Shown here in pieces: positions 1 through 8,796 of a stretch of DNA of 64,000 nt. The DNA comes from an uncultured Lachnospiraceae bacterium (GTDB lineage Bacteria > Bacillota > Clostridia > Lachnospirales > Lachnospiraceae), in contig CAJTNT010000004.1 of the NCBI GenBank assembly GCA_910577785.1, positions 62,001 through 126,000 on the forward strand, written 5' to 3'. Positions within the stretch are counted from its first letter, which is position 1. Every line of letters starts with the position of its first letter. The position numbers and the translations under genes are program-made. The notes beneath the pieces were generated by a model. It was not told the DNA's origin. It saw nothing but the letters and a program-made list of their open reading frames with translations, and searched no databases.

Positions 1-48
1 CTGCCTCCATTCTGTGTGCTTTTCTACACAACATGGGATTTTTATTAT

Positions 49-501
49 TTAGTTCAGCGTAAAGCCCCCGGCTTCTTTGGATTTGATATTGACGCTGATG
101 GAGCAGTCTGCCAGGTGCTCATAATTTACTTCCAGATTATATTTTACCTTTACGTCAATATTATCCTCTGATTCCGCTATATCCACACTGGTAGCGTCTA
201 TGCCAATGAGGATGCTGCCAAAGGGGGTGTTATAATAGGAAATATTTTTTTTGTTTTTCTCAAATACCATATGTACATTGGAAATACCTTTTTTGGTAAT
301 GTCCAGGGAACCGTCCGTAAGCTTGATGATATTCCTCGTGTTGCCGGTAAAGCCTTCCGTAACTTCATCATACATTACATAGTGCTTGCCATTTTTCTTG
401 TAGTAATCCCCGGCGGTAATCACTTCGATTGGCTCTGCATCCTCATCGTCCTTAGACACAAACTGCAGGCCGCTGATGGATAATAATACATTCTTCGTCA
501 T
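49..501 (-). CDS. DUF1934 family protein (YwiB-like)
   Basis: Encodes 150 residues without signal peptide or membrane segment. The whole protein resembles the DUF1934/YwiB family, small calycin-like beta-barrel proteins of Bacillota whose function is unknown. The start is well placed: GAGGAG lies 6 nt before the ATG. It begins 3 nt after the murI stop codon and so is very probably translated from the same transcript, a pairing that suggests but does not prove an envelope link. The family assignment rests on the overall pattern (a conserved YYKKNGKHYVMYDE segment near residue 34 and a run of beta-strand-like sequence after it). Confidence 0.82.
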   Translation of the reverse strand: MTKNVLLSISGLQFVSKDDEDAEPIEVITAGDYYKKNGKHYVMYDEVTEGFTGNTRNIIKLTDGSLDITKKGISNVHMVFEKNKKNISYYNTPFGSILIGIDATSVDIAESEDNIDVKVKYNLEVNYEHLADCSISVNIKSKEAGGFTLN

Positions 502-504
502 ATG

Positions 505-1377
505 CTACTCCTCGATCTGTATAAGCTGTGCCTCCTTAATCTCGCAGGGCAAGATAGAATTGGCAAAATTTTTAAATTTCTCCGCTGCATCACTGACATA
601 AAACTGGTACATCGGCGCATCCTGAGGGTTGGCGCTGCCATTCGATTGCCCACGTTCCATCCGAGGCCCGGCGCTGTCATTCGACAGGCCGCACTCTTCC
701 AAAAGGCGTCCAAGCCCAAGGGCTGTCTCATAGGCCGGGTTCACCAGTTCCACGCCTAAGCCCATAATATCCCGCACCACGGAACGCAGCAGGGGGTAGT
801 GGGTACAGCCCAGAATCAGGGTGTCAATGCCTGTTTCCTGGAAGGATGCCAGATAGCGCCTGGCCACTTCGATGGTAATTGGATCTTTGAGCCAGCCTTC
901 CTCCACCAGCGGCACGAACAGGGGACAGGCTTTGCCCACCACCACGGCATCGGGGTTGTGGCGCCGGATCATCTCTGTGTAAATCTGGCTGGCAATCGTC
1001 CCTTCCGTGCCAATCACACCGATTTTCCCATTACGGGTGGCGGCGGCAGCCACCTTGGCGCCTGGCTTTACCACGCCAATAATGGGGATCTTCATTTCTG
1101 GGCGGAGCCCTTCTAACGCATAAGCGCTTGCTGTGTTGCAGGCCACCACAATAGCTTTCACACCCTTTGATTCCAGGAAATGGATAATCTGCCTGGAATA
1201 ACGGAGGATCGTCTCCCTGGACTTGCTGCCATAAGGTACGCGGGCAGTGTCGCCGAAGTAGACTATTCGCTCCCGGGGAAGCTGGCGCATAATCTCGCGG
1301 GCAACCGTCAGGCCGCCGACGCCGGAATCAAAGACGCCAATGGGGGCGTATTTGTTATCTCTAAGCGATTGATTCAT
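505..1377 (-). CDS. murI: Glutamate racemase
   Basis: Converts L-glutamate to D-glutamate for peptidoglycan in the cytoplasm. The protein shows the family hallmarks: PIGVFDSGVGGLTV near the N-terminus, DTARVPYG, the first catalytic cysteine in ACNTASA and the second in LGCTHYPLL. I chose the ATG at 1377 (290 residues) because GTGGAG lies 6 nt ahead; an in-frame ATG at 1404 would add nine residues with a poorer ribosome-binding site. Near the C-terminus there is an insertion rich in Ser, Asn, Gly and Pro (SNDSAGP, then SNGSANP), encoded by an imperfect tandem DNA repeat around 630-690, which the family does not usually have. It follows the trp operon but is separated from trpD by about 100 bp. 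Confidence 0.95.
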   Translation of the reverse strand: MNQSLRDNKYAPIGVFDSGVGGLTVAREIMRQLPRERIVYFGDTARVPYGSKSRETILRYSRQIIHFLESKGVKAIVVACNTASAYALEGLRPEMKIPIIGVVKPGAKVAAAATRNGKIGVIGTEGTIASQIYTEMIRRHNPDAVVVGKACPLFVPLVEEGWLKDPITIEVARRYLASFQETGIDTLILGCTHYPLLRSVVRDIMGLGVELVNPAYETALGLGRLLEECGLSNDSAGPRMERGQSNGSANPQDAPMYQFYVSDAAEKFKNFANSILPCEIKEAQLIQIEE

Positions 1378-1481
1378 AATTTTCTCCACGAATAAGTCAT
1401 ACATAATGTATATTACTCGCTTTCGGGGGAAAATGCAAGTGGATATTGGAACCTTTTTTGGCAGAAATGCCTGACTGTTAT

Positions 1482-2495
1482 TTACGCCTCATTCGACAAT
1501 TCCACTAGCCTCTCCAATACCCCATATGCCCTTCCGGAATCAATGGATTCTGCCGCAAGCTGGATCCCTTCCTGGATGCTGGCGGCCTTTTTGCCCACAT
1601 ATAGCGCCGCGCCGGCATTCAGGAGGACAATCTCACGCTTTGCGCCCTGCTCTTCCCCCTTGAGGATCGCTTTGGTAATCTCGGCATTCTGCGCCCCGTC
1701 GCCCCCCAGCAGTTCTTCTAAGGCAGCGCTTTTTAAGCCAAACTGCTCAGGACAGACCTGGTAGGTCGATACCTGGCCGTCCTTGATTTCGGAAACTGTT
1801 GTCCTGCCTGTGACCGTAAATTCATCCATATGGTCTTCCCCGCTTACCACAAAACCATTTTCCACGCCCAGCCTGCTCATGGCTTTCGCCATCAGATCTG
1901 TCAGGGACGGCTCGTAAACGCCGACTACCATACATTTTGCATCGGAAGGGTTGGCCAAAGGACCCAGGATGTTGAAGACGGAGCGGATGCCCATCTCCTT
2001 CCTGGCCTGGCCTACATATTTCATAGATTTATTGAAATTAGGGGCGAACATAAAGCCAATGCCAGCTTCCTCTACACACTCTTCTACCTTCGCCGGGTCT
2101 GCAAGGATGTTGACGCCCAGCGATTCCAATACATCCCCAGCGCCGCTTTTGCTGGAAATGGAACGGTTGCCATGCTTGGCAACCGGAAGCCCCGCTCCGG
2201 CTGCGGCCAATGCAGCCGTTGTCGAAACGTTAAAAGTAAATGTCCGATCTCCGCCCGTGCCTACCAAGTCAACGTAAGCGCCGACTTTAGGGGCAATATG
2301 TTCTGCCTTCTGTTTCAGCACATAGGCAAAGCCTGTCAGTTCATCCAGAGTCTCCCCTTTCATGCGCAGGGCCGTCAGAAAAGAACCAATCTGCGCCTGG
2401 CTGGCCTGCCCGCTGAGCATAAGTTTCATAGCCTTTTGCGCCTCTTCCTGTGTCAGATCCTGCCTGTCTACTACTTTTTGTATTAATTCTTTCAT
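1482..2495 (-). CDS. trpD: Anthranilate phosphoribosyltransferase
   Basis: Transfers phosphoribose from PRPP to anthranilate, the second step of tryptophan synthesis. Family motifs are clear: DLVGTGGD with a following FNVST, KHGNRS(I)SSKSG, GFMFAPN and FNILGPL, giving a full-length protein of about 337 residues. The start at 2495 is preferred over the longer frame from 2555, because MKELIQ is where the family begins and GAAAGGG precedes it by 13 nt. It is the last gene of the operon, after trpA, rather than between trpG and trpC as in the common EGDCFBA order. No obvious U-rich terminator follows it. Confidence 0.95.
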   Translation of the reverse strand: MKELIQKVVDRQDLTQEEAQKAMKLMLSGQASQAQIGSFLTALRMKGETLDELTGFAYVLKQKAEHIAPKVGAYVDLVGTGGDRTFTFNVSTTAALAAAGAGLPVAKHGNRSISSKSGAGDVLESLGVNILADPAKVEECVEEAGIGFMFAPNFNKSMKYVGQARKEMGIRSVFNILGPLANPSDAKCMVVGVYEPSLTDLMAKAMSRLGVENGFVVSGEDHMDEFTVTGRTTVSEIKDGQVSTYQVCPEQFGLKSAALEELLGGDGAQNAEITKAILKGEEQGAKREIVLLNAGAALYVGKKAASIQEGIQLAAESIDSGRAYGVLERLVELSNEA

Positions 2496-2555
2496 CTTAA
2501 TCACCAATCCCTTTCTAATTGCAGATAAATTATTGCGGAACATCTTATTTTTCAT

Positions 2556-3356
2556 TCAGGCGGAAGTGTTCAGTTCCTCCTTAAACGTCCGGCAGTATGC
2601 CTGTGCTGCTTCCGGCGCATAGCGGCTCTTTTCCATGAACTGGATAAAGTGGGAGCCTACAATCGCGCCGTCTATCACATCCTTCATCGGCTCCACGTCA
2701 CTGGCCTTGTGGATGCCAAACCCCATCATAACAGGGATTTGGGACTGTGCTTTCACGGCTGCAAGATAGCGGATTACCTCCCGATGGAAATTACCGCTCT
2801 GGCCGGTTACCCCCATGCCGGATACGCAGTACACAAATCCCCTCGCCCCCTCTAAAATCTGCGGAACCCGGCCTGCTGACACGGGGGAAACCAGCTGGAT
2901 CAACAAGGGCGCGCCGTCTTGTTCCAGCGCCTTTTGCAGCTCCCCCTGTTCTTCCAGGGGCAGGTCGGGGATAATCAGGCCATCGACACCGCTTTGGATA
3001 CAGTCTGCTACAAACGCATCTATGCCGTAGTGGAAGACGGTGTTATAATACATCATGAAAAGGATCGGCGCCTCAATACCCTCGCTGCGCACCTCTCTCA
3101 TCAATGCAAATACTTTCTTTAGGCTGGTGCCTTGCTGGATGGACTTGTAAGACGCAGCCTGGATAACCGGGCCGTCCGCCACGGGGTCGGAAAAGGGAAT
3201 CCCCAATTCCAGGACGTCTACCCCTGCCTCCTCCTGTGCGCGGATGAGTGATTTGCAGCCTTCCATATCTGGCAGGCCTGCTGTCATATATGTGATAAAT
3301 GCTTTTTCCTTTTTCTCTTTTAACTGCTGCATTTTTCTTTCAATTCTATTTGGCAT
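2556..3356 (-). CDS. trpA: Tryptophan synthase alpha subunit
   Basis: Cleaves indole-3-glycerol phosphate to indole, which is channelled to TrpB. The 266-residue protein has the TIM-barrel signatures FITYMTAGLPD, VLELGIPFSDPVADGP (catalytic Glu within ELG and Asp within DPVADG) and GLIIPDLP. The start at 3356 is set by AGGAGG 8 nt upstream; a longer reading from 3434 has no comparable site. It lies about 100 bp downstream of trpB and about 60 bp upstream of trpD on the same strand. Confidence 0.96.
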   Translation of the reverse strand: MPNRIERKMQQLKEKKEKAFITYMTAGLPDMEGCKSLIRAQEEAGVDVLELGIPFSDPVADGPVIQAASYKSIQQGTSLKKVFALMREVRSEGIEAPILFMMYYNTVFHYGIDAFVADCIQSGVDGLIIPDLPLEEQGELQKALEQDGAPLLIQLVSPVSAGRVPQILEGARGFVYCVSGMGVTGQSGNFHREVIRYLAAVKAQSQIPVMMGFGIHKASDVEPMKDVIDGAIVGSHFIQFMEKSRYAPEAAQAYCRTFKEELNTSA

Positions 3357-3454
3357 ATGCCTTCCCTCCTCTATATCAAGTTCTGCTATGGATGAATATT
3401 TCACAGTGATGCTCCTATCTGATGAAAGCGGCAAATTTTTTCGTGTTTCGTTGT

Positions 3455-4648
3455 TCAGTTCAGATATCCTTTCCCTTCCAAGTAAGCCGCTACCGTATGC
3501 ACATCTTTATCGCCGCGCCCAGACAGGCAGATGACCATGATATCATCCTTGCTCATTTTCTGCGCCTGTTTCTTGGCATAGGCAAGCGCATGGGAACTTT
3601 CAATAGCTGGGATAATGCCTTCCAGACTGCACAGTTCCTGCAATGCCTCCATGGCCTCCACATCTGTGATCGACACGTATTCTACGCGGCCGCTGTCACG
3701 CAGATAAGCGTGTTCCGGCCCCACGCCAGGATAATCCAGTCCTGCGGAAATCGAATGGGCAAGCTGCACGTTGCCGTCTTCATCCTGCAGCAGATAAGAT
3801 TTCATGCCATGCAGAATGCCAACCTGGCTGACAGACATGGCGCTGGCATGCTTTCCGCTTTCAATTCCCAGCCCGGCAGCCTCCACGCCAATCAGTTTCA
3901 CCGACGGCTCCTCAATAAATTCCGCAAACATCCCAATAGAGTTGGAACCGCCGCCCACACAGGCCATAACCACATCCGGAAGCCGCCCTTCCGCCTCCAT
4001 CAATTGGCGTTTTGCCTCCTTGCTGATTACCCTCTGGAACTCCTTTACCATCTTGGGGTACGGGTAAGGCCCTAAGGCAGAGCCAATCACATAGAACGTA
4101 TCCTCCGCCGTCTTAGACCAGGTGCGGATGGCCTCATTGGTGGCGTCCTTAAGTGTATTGCTGCCAGACGTAACCTTCTCCACCTTTGCCCCCAGCAGTT
4201 CCATGCGCAGCACATTTAGTTTCTGGCGCTCCATATCCTCCGCGCCCATATACACCGTGCATTCCATGCCAAAGAGCGCCGCGCCTGTGGCCGTGGCAAC
4301 ACCGTGCTGCCCTGCGCCGGTCTCCGCAATCACCTTCTTCTTCCCCATCCGTTTTGCCAGCAGGATCTGGCCGATTACATTGTTGATTTTATGTGCCCCC
4401 GTGTGGTTCAGGTCTTCCCGCTTCAAATAGATTTTGGCGCCATATGCCTCGCTCAAGTGCTGGGCATAAAAAAGCGGCGTTTCCCGGCCTACATATTGCT
4501 TCATGTAATAATCAACTTCTTTTAAAAACATTTCATCCTGCATTGCCTCCTCAAAGGCCTCTTCCAGCTCTTCTAAGGCTGGCATCAGGGATTCGGACAC
4601 ATACTGCCCGCCATAATTCCCATAATATCTCCTGTCGTTCTGTTCCAT
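3455..4648 (-). CDS. trpB: Tryptophan synthase beta subunit
   Basis: PLP enzyme that condenses indole with serine to make tryptophan. It shows GGQYVSE near the N-terminus, the PLP lysine in HTGAHKINN, AETGAGQHG and the phosphate-binding CVGGGSNSIG, so this is the canonical TrpB1 type that pairs with TrpA. The start at 4648 (MEQNDRRYYGN) has GGAGG 5 nt ahead; nine more in-frame residues up to 4675 are possible but less likely. It sits between trpF and trpA in the trp operon. Confidence 0.97.
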   Translation of the reverse strand: MEQNDRRYYGNYGGQYVSESLMPALEELEEAFEEAMQDEMFLKEVDYYMKQYVGRETPLFYAQHLSEAYGAKIYLKREDLNHTGAHKINNVIGQILLAKRMGKKKVIAETGAGQHGVATATGAALFGMECTVYMGAEDMERQKLNVLRMELLGAKVEKVTSGSNTLKDATNEAIRTWSKTAEDTFYVIGSALGPYPYPKMVKEFQRVISKEAKRQLMEAEGRLPDVVMACVGGGSNSIGMFAEFIEEPSVKLIGVEAAGLGIESGKHASAMSVSQVGILHGMKSYLLQDEDGNVQLAHSISAGLDYPGVGPEHAYLRDSGRVEYVSITDVEAMEALQELCSLEGIIPAIESSHALAYAKKQAQKMSKDDIMVICLSGRGDKDVHTVAAYLEGKGYLN

Positions 4649-4680
4649 AATTCCCTCCATCATTTCTTCTATCATAATTT

Positions 4681-5346
4681 CTACAATAGGAACTGTAACT
4701 GTTCCATATTTCCACAGTGTTCCCTCACCTTGCGGACAAAATCTAAAATCATTTGCCTATCCTTTCCCCCATCTGCCTCCACTCCCGTGCTTACATCCAC
4801 AATATCCGGTTGGAACCGCCGGATTCCTTCTTCTACATTTCTGCTGTGCAGGCCGCCGGCCAATACAAAGGATTTTCCCTGGAAATACAGTTCCCGTTTT
4901 TCCAGGATTGCCGGGCTGGCCTTCCAATTAAAAGTTTTCCCACTCCCTGCCATTTGCGCATCCACGACATAAGCGGCGATTTTTTCATGGCGCCCTATAC
5001 CCTCCAGCTGTTCCAGGCGCTCTGGCGAATCTATATTACAGGCACGCCAAATAGGAATCTCAGACGCCTCTAAAACCTCTGGCTCCAGCCTGCCATGCAC
5101 CTGCAGGATATCAAACCCGGCCTCAGCAATCTGCCGATACAGGCAAATGTCCGGGCTTACGGTAACCGCCACTTTTTGGATTCGGGAAGATAACGCTTCC
5201 TGAATCTGCCGTGCCTTGGGGAAGGACAGATTGCGTCTGCTCTTCCCATAAAATACAAACCCAGCATACTCTACCCCGGCCTCATTCAGACATTCCGCCT
5301 CCTGCGGCCTGGTAATTCCGCAAATTTTTATTTTGGGCATTTTCAT
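4681..5346 (-). CDS. trpF: Phosphoribosylanthranilate isomerase
   Basis: Isomerises phosphoribosylanthranilate to CdRP, the third step of tryptophan synthesis. The 221-residue TIM barrel has KICGITRPQEA with the catalytic cysteine, GFVFYGKSRRNL, LQVHG, FVLAGGLHSRNV and DVSTGVE with the catalytic Asp. The start at 5346 follows AAGGAC at a normal distance. It is an independent gene, not fused to trpC as in enteric bacteria. Confidence 0.95.
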   Translation of the reverse strand: MKMPKIKICGITRPQEAECLNEAGVEYAGFVFYGKSRRNLSFPKARQIQEALSSRIQKVAVTVSPDICLYRQIAEAGFDILQVHGRLEPEVLEASEIPIWRACNIDSPERLEQLEGIGRHEKIAAYVVDAQMAGSGKTFNWKASPAILEKRELYFQGKSFVLAGGLHSRNVEEGIRRFQPDIVDVSTGVEADGGKDRQMILDFVRKVREHCGNMEQLQFLL

Positions 5347-5404
5347 GCTATGTCCTTTCTAAAAACTTCTACCTATACGCTTGAAGTATCTACAACACCG
5401 CCCC

Positions 5405-6178
5405 TCACAGAGCCTTCCACCTCCTAGCCAGTTCCCGTGGATTTTCCGCTTCCATAAACGCCCGGCCTATCAGAAAGGCGTCCACCCTGGATTCCTTGAG
5501 GAACCGCACATCCGCATCGGAGACAATCCCGCTCTCTGCCACAAAGACTTTACCCTTTGGAACCATCTTCGACAGCCGCCTGGCGGTATCCAGCTCTATG
5601 GAAAAATCCCACAGGTTGCGGTTATTCACGCCAATGATATCCGCATCCAGACGCAATGCGCGCTCCATCTCCTGCTCATTATGAGTCTCCACCAGTGCAT
5701 CCATCCCCAGTTCCCTGGCCAGGGCATAGAAATCTATCATCTGTGCGTCATCCAGGATGGCCGCAATCAGCAGGATGGCATCCGCCCCAATCACTTTCGC
5801 CTCGTAAAACTGATATTCCTCAATCATAAAATCCTTGCGCAGGATTGGCAGCCTGGTTATCCTCCTGATTTCTTTTAGATATTCCGCATTTCCCAGAAAA
5901 TGGTCTTCCTCCGTCAGACAGGAAACGGCGTCTACCGAATCGTTGTACACCGCTATCCTGTCGGTCAGCTCTAGCTTGCTGTCAATCTTCCCCAGGCTGG
6001 GGGAAGCTTTCTTAAATTCGCCAATGATAGAAATCCCCGGCTTGGATAGAGCCTCACGGAAGCTGGCGCCGCCCCCCTTCGATTCCTCTGCCATCCTGCG
6101 CATCTCGCTTTCGCTAATCCTGGCCTTATGTTCCGCCAGCCTTCGCTTTTTATCTTCTACAATCTTATCTAATATCAC
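5405..6178 (-). CDS. trpC: Indole-3-glycerol-phosphate synthase
   Basis: Closes the indole ring by converting CdRP to indole-3-glycerol phosphate. The 257-residue protein carries the expected barrel motifs: EFKKASPSLG with the catalytic Lys, LTEEDHFLG, LRKDFMIEEYQ, DALVETHNEQE, GVNNRNLWDF and VAESGI. It follows trpG after about 30 nt and precedes trpF by about 58 nt. Full length, with no sign of damage. Confidence 0.96.
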   Translation of the reverse strand: MILDKIVEDKKRRLAEHKARISESEMRRMAEESKGGGASFREALSKPGISIIGEFKKASPSLGKIDSKLELTDRIAVYNDSVDAVSCLTEEDHFLGNAEYLKEIRRITRLPILRKDFMIEEYQFYEAKVIGADAILLIAAILDDAQMIDFYALARELGMDALVETHNEQEMERALRLDADIIGVNNRNLWDFSIELDTARRLSKMVPKGKVFVAESGIVSDADVRFLKESRVDAFLIGRAFMEAENPRELARRWKAL

Positions 6179-6208
6179 CTTAACCGCTCCCTTCCCTAAT
6201 GGTTCGAT

Positions 6209-6778
6209 TTATACAATCCCATTGACAAAATTATCTATCATCCGTTTCCCATACTCCGTATAAATAGACTCGGGGTGGAACTGCAGGCCCACCACCGGAT
6301 ACTCTCTGTGGCGCATTGCCATAATCTCCCCGTCCTCCGTCCTGGCCAGCACCTGCAGGCAATCTGGCAGCCCATCTTCCTGTACGGCCAGCGAATGGTA
6401 CCTGGCCGCCTGGATAGGAGATCCAATCCCCGCAAAGATGCTTTCCCCAGTATGCCAGATCAGGGACTGCTTGCCATGGCATAATTCCTTTGCATAACTG
6501 ACTGTCCCGCCTAGGGCTTCCCCAATACACTGATGGCCCAGGCAAATCCCCAGGATTGGCCGCTGTTCCAGGAATTCCCTTACCACATCCATGCAGATCC
6601 CTGCCTCCTTGGGGCTTTTGGGCCCTGGGGAAAGCACAATCCGCTCAGGATGCAGGCTTCTGATTTCCTCCAGCGTTATCTTGTCATTCCGCACCACCTG
6701 GATCTCTTCCGTAAAAATCCCCATATATTGATATAGGTTATAAGTAAAGGAGTCATAATTGTCAATCAGCAGTATCAT
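6209..6778 (-). CDS. trpG: Anthranilate synthase glutamine amidotransferase subunit
   Basis: Class I glutaminase that supplies ammonia to TrpE. It has DNYDSFTYNL at the N-terminus, SPGPKSP, the catalytic cysteine in GICLGHQCIG and the His/Glu pair in FHPESIYTE, over 189 residues. Its ATG overlaps the trpE stop in an ATGA arrangement, so the two subunits are probably made by coupled translation. Such subunits can also serve 4-amino-4-deoxychorismate synthase, but the operon context points to tryptophan. Confidence 0.95.
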   Translation of the reverse strand: MILLIDNYDSFTYNLYQYMGIFTEEIQVVRNDKITLEEIRSLHPERIVLSPGPKSPKEAGICMDVVREFLEQRPILGICLGHQCIGEALGGTVSYAKELCHGKQSLIWHTGESIFAGIGSPIQAARYHSLAVQEDGLPDCLQVLARTEDGEIMAMRHREYPVVGLQFHPESIYTEYGKRMIDNFVNGIV

Positions 6779-8253
6779 ATCTTTACCTCCTCATCCACTA
6801 AAGTCCTGGCCAATGCCATCACCTTATTGCAGCATTCCTGGTATTCCATTTCGGGCTGGGAATCCGCTACAATCCCGGCTCCTGCCTGCAGGAAGACCTG
6901 ATTTCCTTTCTTGACCATCGTGCGGATCGTAATACAGAAATCCATATCCCCGCTGAAATCAATGTATCCAGACGCCCCTCCATACAGCCCCCGGCGGCTC
7001 TCCTCCAATTCTTCAATAATCTCCATCGCCCGGATTTTCGGCGCGCCGCTTAGCGTCCCTGCCGGAAGGAAGGATGCTACCAGGTCAACGGGATGGCAAT
7101 GCCCCCTCCTGCGCCCTTCTACCATAGATGCGATGTGCATCACATGGGAATAATTCTGTACCCCCATAAACTGCGTAACCTTCACGGTGCCACATTCAGA
7201 AACCCTGCCCATGTCGTTCCTGGCCAAATCCACCAGCATCACATGCTCTGCGCGTTCTTTCTCGTCTGCCAGCAGTTCCTCTTTCAGCCTCTGGTCTTCC
7301 TCTGCATCCCTTCCCCGTCTGCGCGTCCCTGCAATGGGACAGGTAAAGACCTGCCTGCCCTGCTGCTTTACAATCATCTCTGGGGAACTGCCTATTACCT
7401 CAAAGGCGCCAAAATTAAAATAATACAGATAGGGGGAAGGGTTCCGCTCACGCAGTTCCTTGTAAAGGGCAAACCCCTGCTGCCGTGTCTCTATCGTCCA
7501 TCTCTGGGACAGCACCGCCTGGAAAATATGCCCTTCCCGGATATAATATTTGATTTTCTCTACCTTCGCGCTGTATTCCTCCAGGGTATCAGATTTATGG
7601 ATAATCCTCCCGTCCCGCACAAATACAGGCGCCTCATCGGCAGGCACAGCCGGCATTTCTTCCTGGGCATGTTTTTTTCCTTCTGCCGCGGCCTGGCTAT
7701 GCAGTGTTTTCCGGCTGGGATCCGCCTGGGCAATCAATGCCTCCGCTTCCTGCAGGGCCTCTTGCTTTCCTTCCTCACTGTCTTCCCCCAGGACAACGGC
7801 TGTCAATGTCTCCGCCACATGATCCACCACAATAAACTTTGTCATCAGCATCATCTGGATGCTCTCAATGCCAATCTCGTCTGGGTTGCCATCTGGCAAT
7901 TTCTCGCAATAACGGACGAAATCATAGCCCAGGCTGCCCACCAGCCCCCCGCTGAAGCTGAGGCCGTCCGCTTCTTTTTTAATTTCAAATTGGCTATAAT
8001 ATTCCTTTAACAGCTCATACGGATTTCCTTCCCGTACTTCCTCCCCCTGGCTGCTTTGGATCACCAGTGCATCCTTGCGGGAAGTGATAAGTTCCTCCGG
8101 CTCCGCGCCAAATAATGTATAGCGGTCATAGTTCTTGTCATAACTCTCCAAAAGGAATCCTTTCTTATTCCCTACCAGATTCTCGTACATATTAATAGAA
8201 GATTCTTTTACAATGCTGGCTGTCCGCCGATAGACTTTTAAAATACGCTTCAT
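6775..8253 (-). CDS. trpE: Anthranilate synthase component I
   Basis: Converts chorismate to anthranilate using ammonia delivered by TrpG. The chorismate-binding domain is intact (GHIFQAVLSQR, NPSPYLYYF, SSPEMIV, CPIAGTRRRG, DLARNDMGRVSE, GTLSGAPKIRAMEIIEELE). The N-terminal half has LLESYD around residue 30, corresponding to the LLES feedback region of the family. The start at 8253 follows AAGGAG with a 9-nt gap; the longer frame to 8385 runs into the T-box leader and is not real. First gene of the trp operon, directly after the T-box terminator. Confidence 0.96.
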   Translation of the reverse strand: MKRILKVYRRTASIVKESSINMYENLVGNKKGFLLESYDKNYDRYTLFGAEPEELITSRKDALVIQSSQGEEVREGNPYELLKEYYSQFEIKKEADGLSFSGGLVGSLGYDFVRYCEKLPDGNPDEIGIESIQMMLMTKFIVVDHVAETLTAVVLGEDSEEGKQEALQEAEALIAQADPSRKTLHSQAAAEGKKHAQEEMPAVPADEAPVFVRDGRIIHKSDTLEEYSAKVEKIKYYIREGHIFQAVLSQRWTIETRQQGFALYKELRERNPSPYLYYFNFGAFEVIGSSPEMIVKQQGRQVFTCPIAGTRRRGRDAEEDQRLKEELLADEKERAEHVMLVDLARNDMGRVSECGTVKVTQFMGVQNYSHVMHIASMVEGRRRGHCHPVDLVASFLPAGTLSGAPKIRAMEIIEELEESRRGLYGGASGYIDFSGDMDFCITIRTMVKKGNQVFLQAGAGIVADSQPEMEYQECCNKVMALARTLVDEEVKI

Positions 8254-8278
8254 TCTCTCATGCTCCTTCCCAGAAAGA

Positions 8279-8319
8279 CAAAAAATCCCTGGTAAAAGCT
8301 TCTTCGCTCTTACCAGGGA
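8279..8319 (-). terminator. T-box regulated terminator before trpE
   Basis: A 10-bp perfect stem TCCCTGGTAA/TTACCAGGGA (8286-8295 with 8310-8319) is followed on the minus strand by TTTTTTG. It directly follows the T-box core, as expected for the terminator conformation. Confidence 0.92.
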
Positions 8320-8649
8320 CGGTTTGGCCGTGGTGCCACCCTGTTTTATTATAAAATTAGCGCTTCCATATGCGCGCCTTTGCACAAAAAAAAGGATATT
8401 CCAAATCAGAAATATCCGCCACCAATTCTATAACCTCTTCATCCGATACACATGATATCTTACCCCTGTAACGTGAGGACACGGCATCCGCTACTGTTAG
8501 GAACCCTTATCGTTCCTCTGTTCACTTTGCATCTCACAAATCCATTCCCATAAAAGCTTCCTGTTATCTTCCACCAGCCGATAACTCTCTGTAAGGACGG
8601 TTCTTATGGTACTATTTTTGCTCATTGATTTTATGGTTTTTATTTAACT
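8279..8649 (-). ncRNA. T-box leader (tRNA-Trp responsive) of the trp operon
   Basis: The roughly 370-nt leader read on the minus strand has T-box architecture. A stem I region starts near 8600 with AGAGAG and GGCTGGTGGAAG. The T-box core AGGGTGGCACCACGG is at 8328-8342 (complement). A terminator hairpin whose 5' part would compete with the antiterminator follows at once. The likely specifier is TGG at 8542-8544 (complement), in the context GGAATGGA with the usual purine after the codon, which matches tryptophan. Uncharged tRNA-Trp would stabilise the antiterminator and allow transcription into trpE. The 5' end is inferred from the promoter just upstream. Confidence 0.93.
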
Positions 8650-8655
8650 GGGAAC

Positions 8656-8684
8656 AGTTTACCACACTGCCATGGCAGTGTCAA
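8656..8684 (-). promoter_or_regulatory. trp operon promoter with a palindrome in its spacer
   Basis: On the minus strand TTGACA (8679-8684) and TAAACT (8656-8661) are separated by exactly 17 nt. The spacer and two bases of the -35 box form a perfect 18-bp palindrome, ACACTGCCATGGCAGTGT, at 8664-8681. A dimeric repressor bound there would block RNA polymerase, so the palindrome is a candidate operator in addition to the T-box; the protein is unknown. Confidence 0.8.
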
Positions 8685-8695
8685 GAATTTTTTTA

Positions 8696-8724
8696 TTGAA
8701 ATTATATTTTTTTGATGGTAGAAT
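8696..8724 (+). promoter_or_regulatory. Promoter of the sirohaem dehydrogenase gene
   Basis: TTGAAA (8696-8701) and TAGAAT (8719-8724) with a 17-nt spacer, reading away from the trp promoter. The two -35 boxes are only 11 bp apart, so the promoters are back to back. The predicted leader before the gene is about 65 nt. Confidence 0.75.
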
Positions 8725-8796
8725 GTTACTATTACTATCCACGATTTTGGAATGTGGGGGTACGCCATTTAACAACAACGCAGTACGGAGAAAGAT

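Noticed and set aside
6231..6545. Alternative minus-strand frame inside trpG
   Set aside because: Shifted reading of trpG; trpG itself is complete.
8255..8775. Longer trpE start at 8385
   Set aside because: It would put the T-box core and terminator inside the coding region; the ATG at 8253 has a proper ribosome-binding site.
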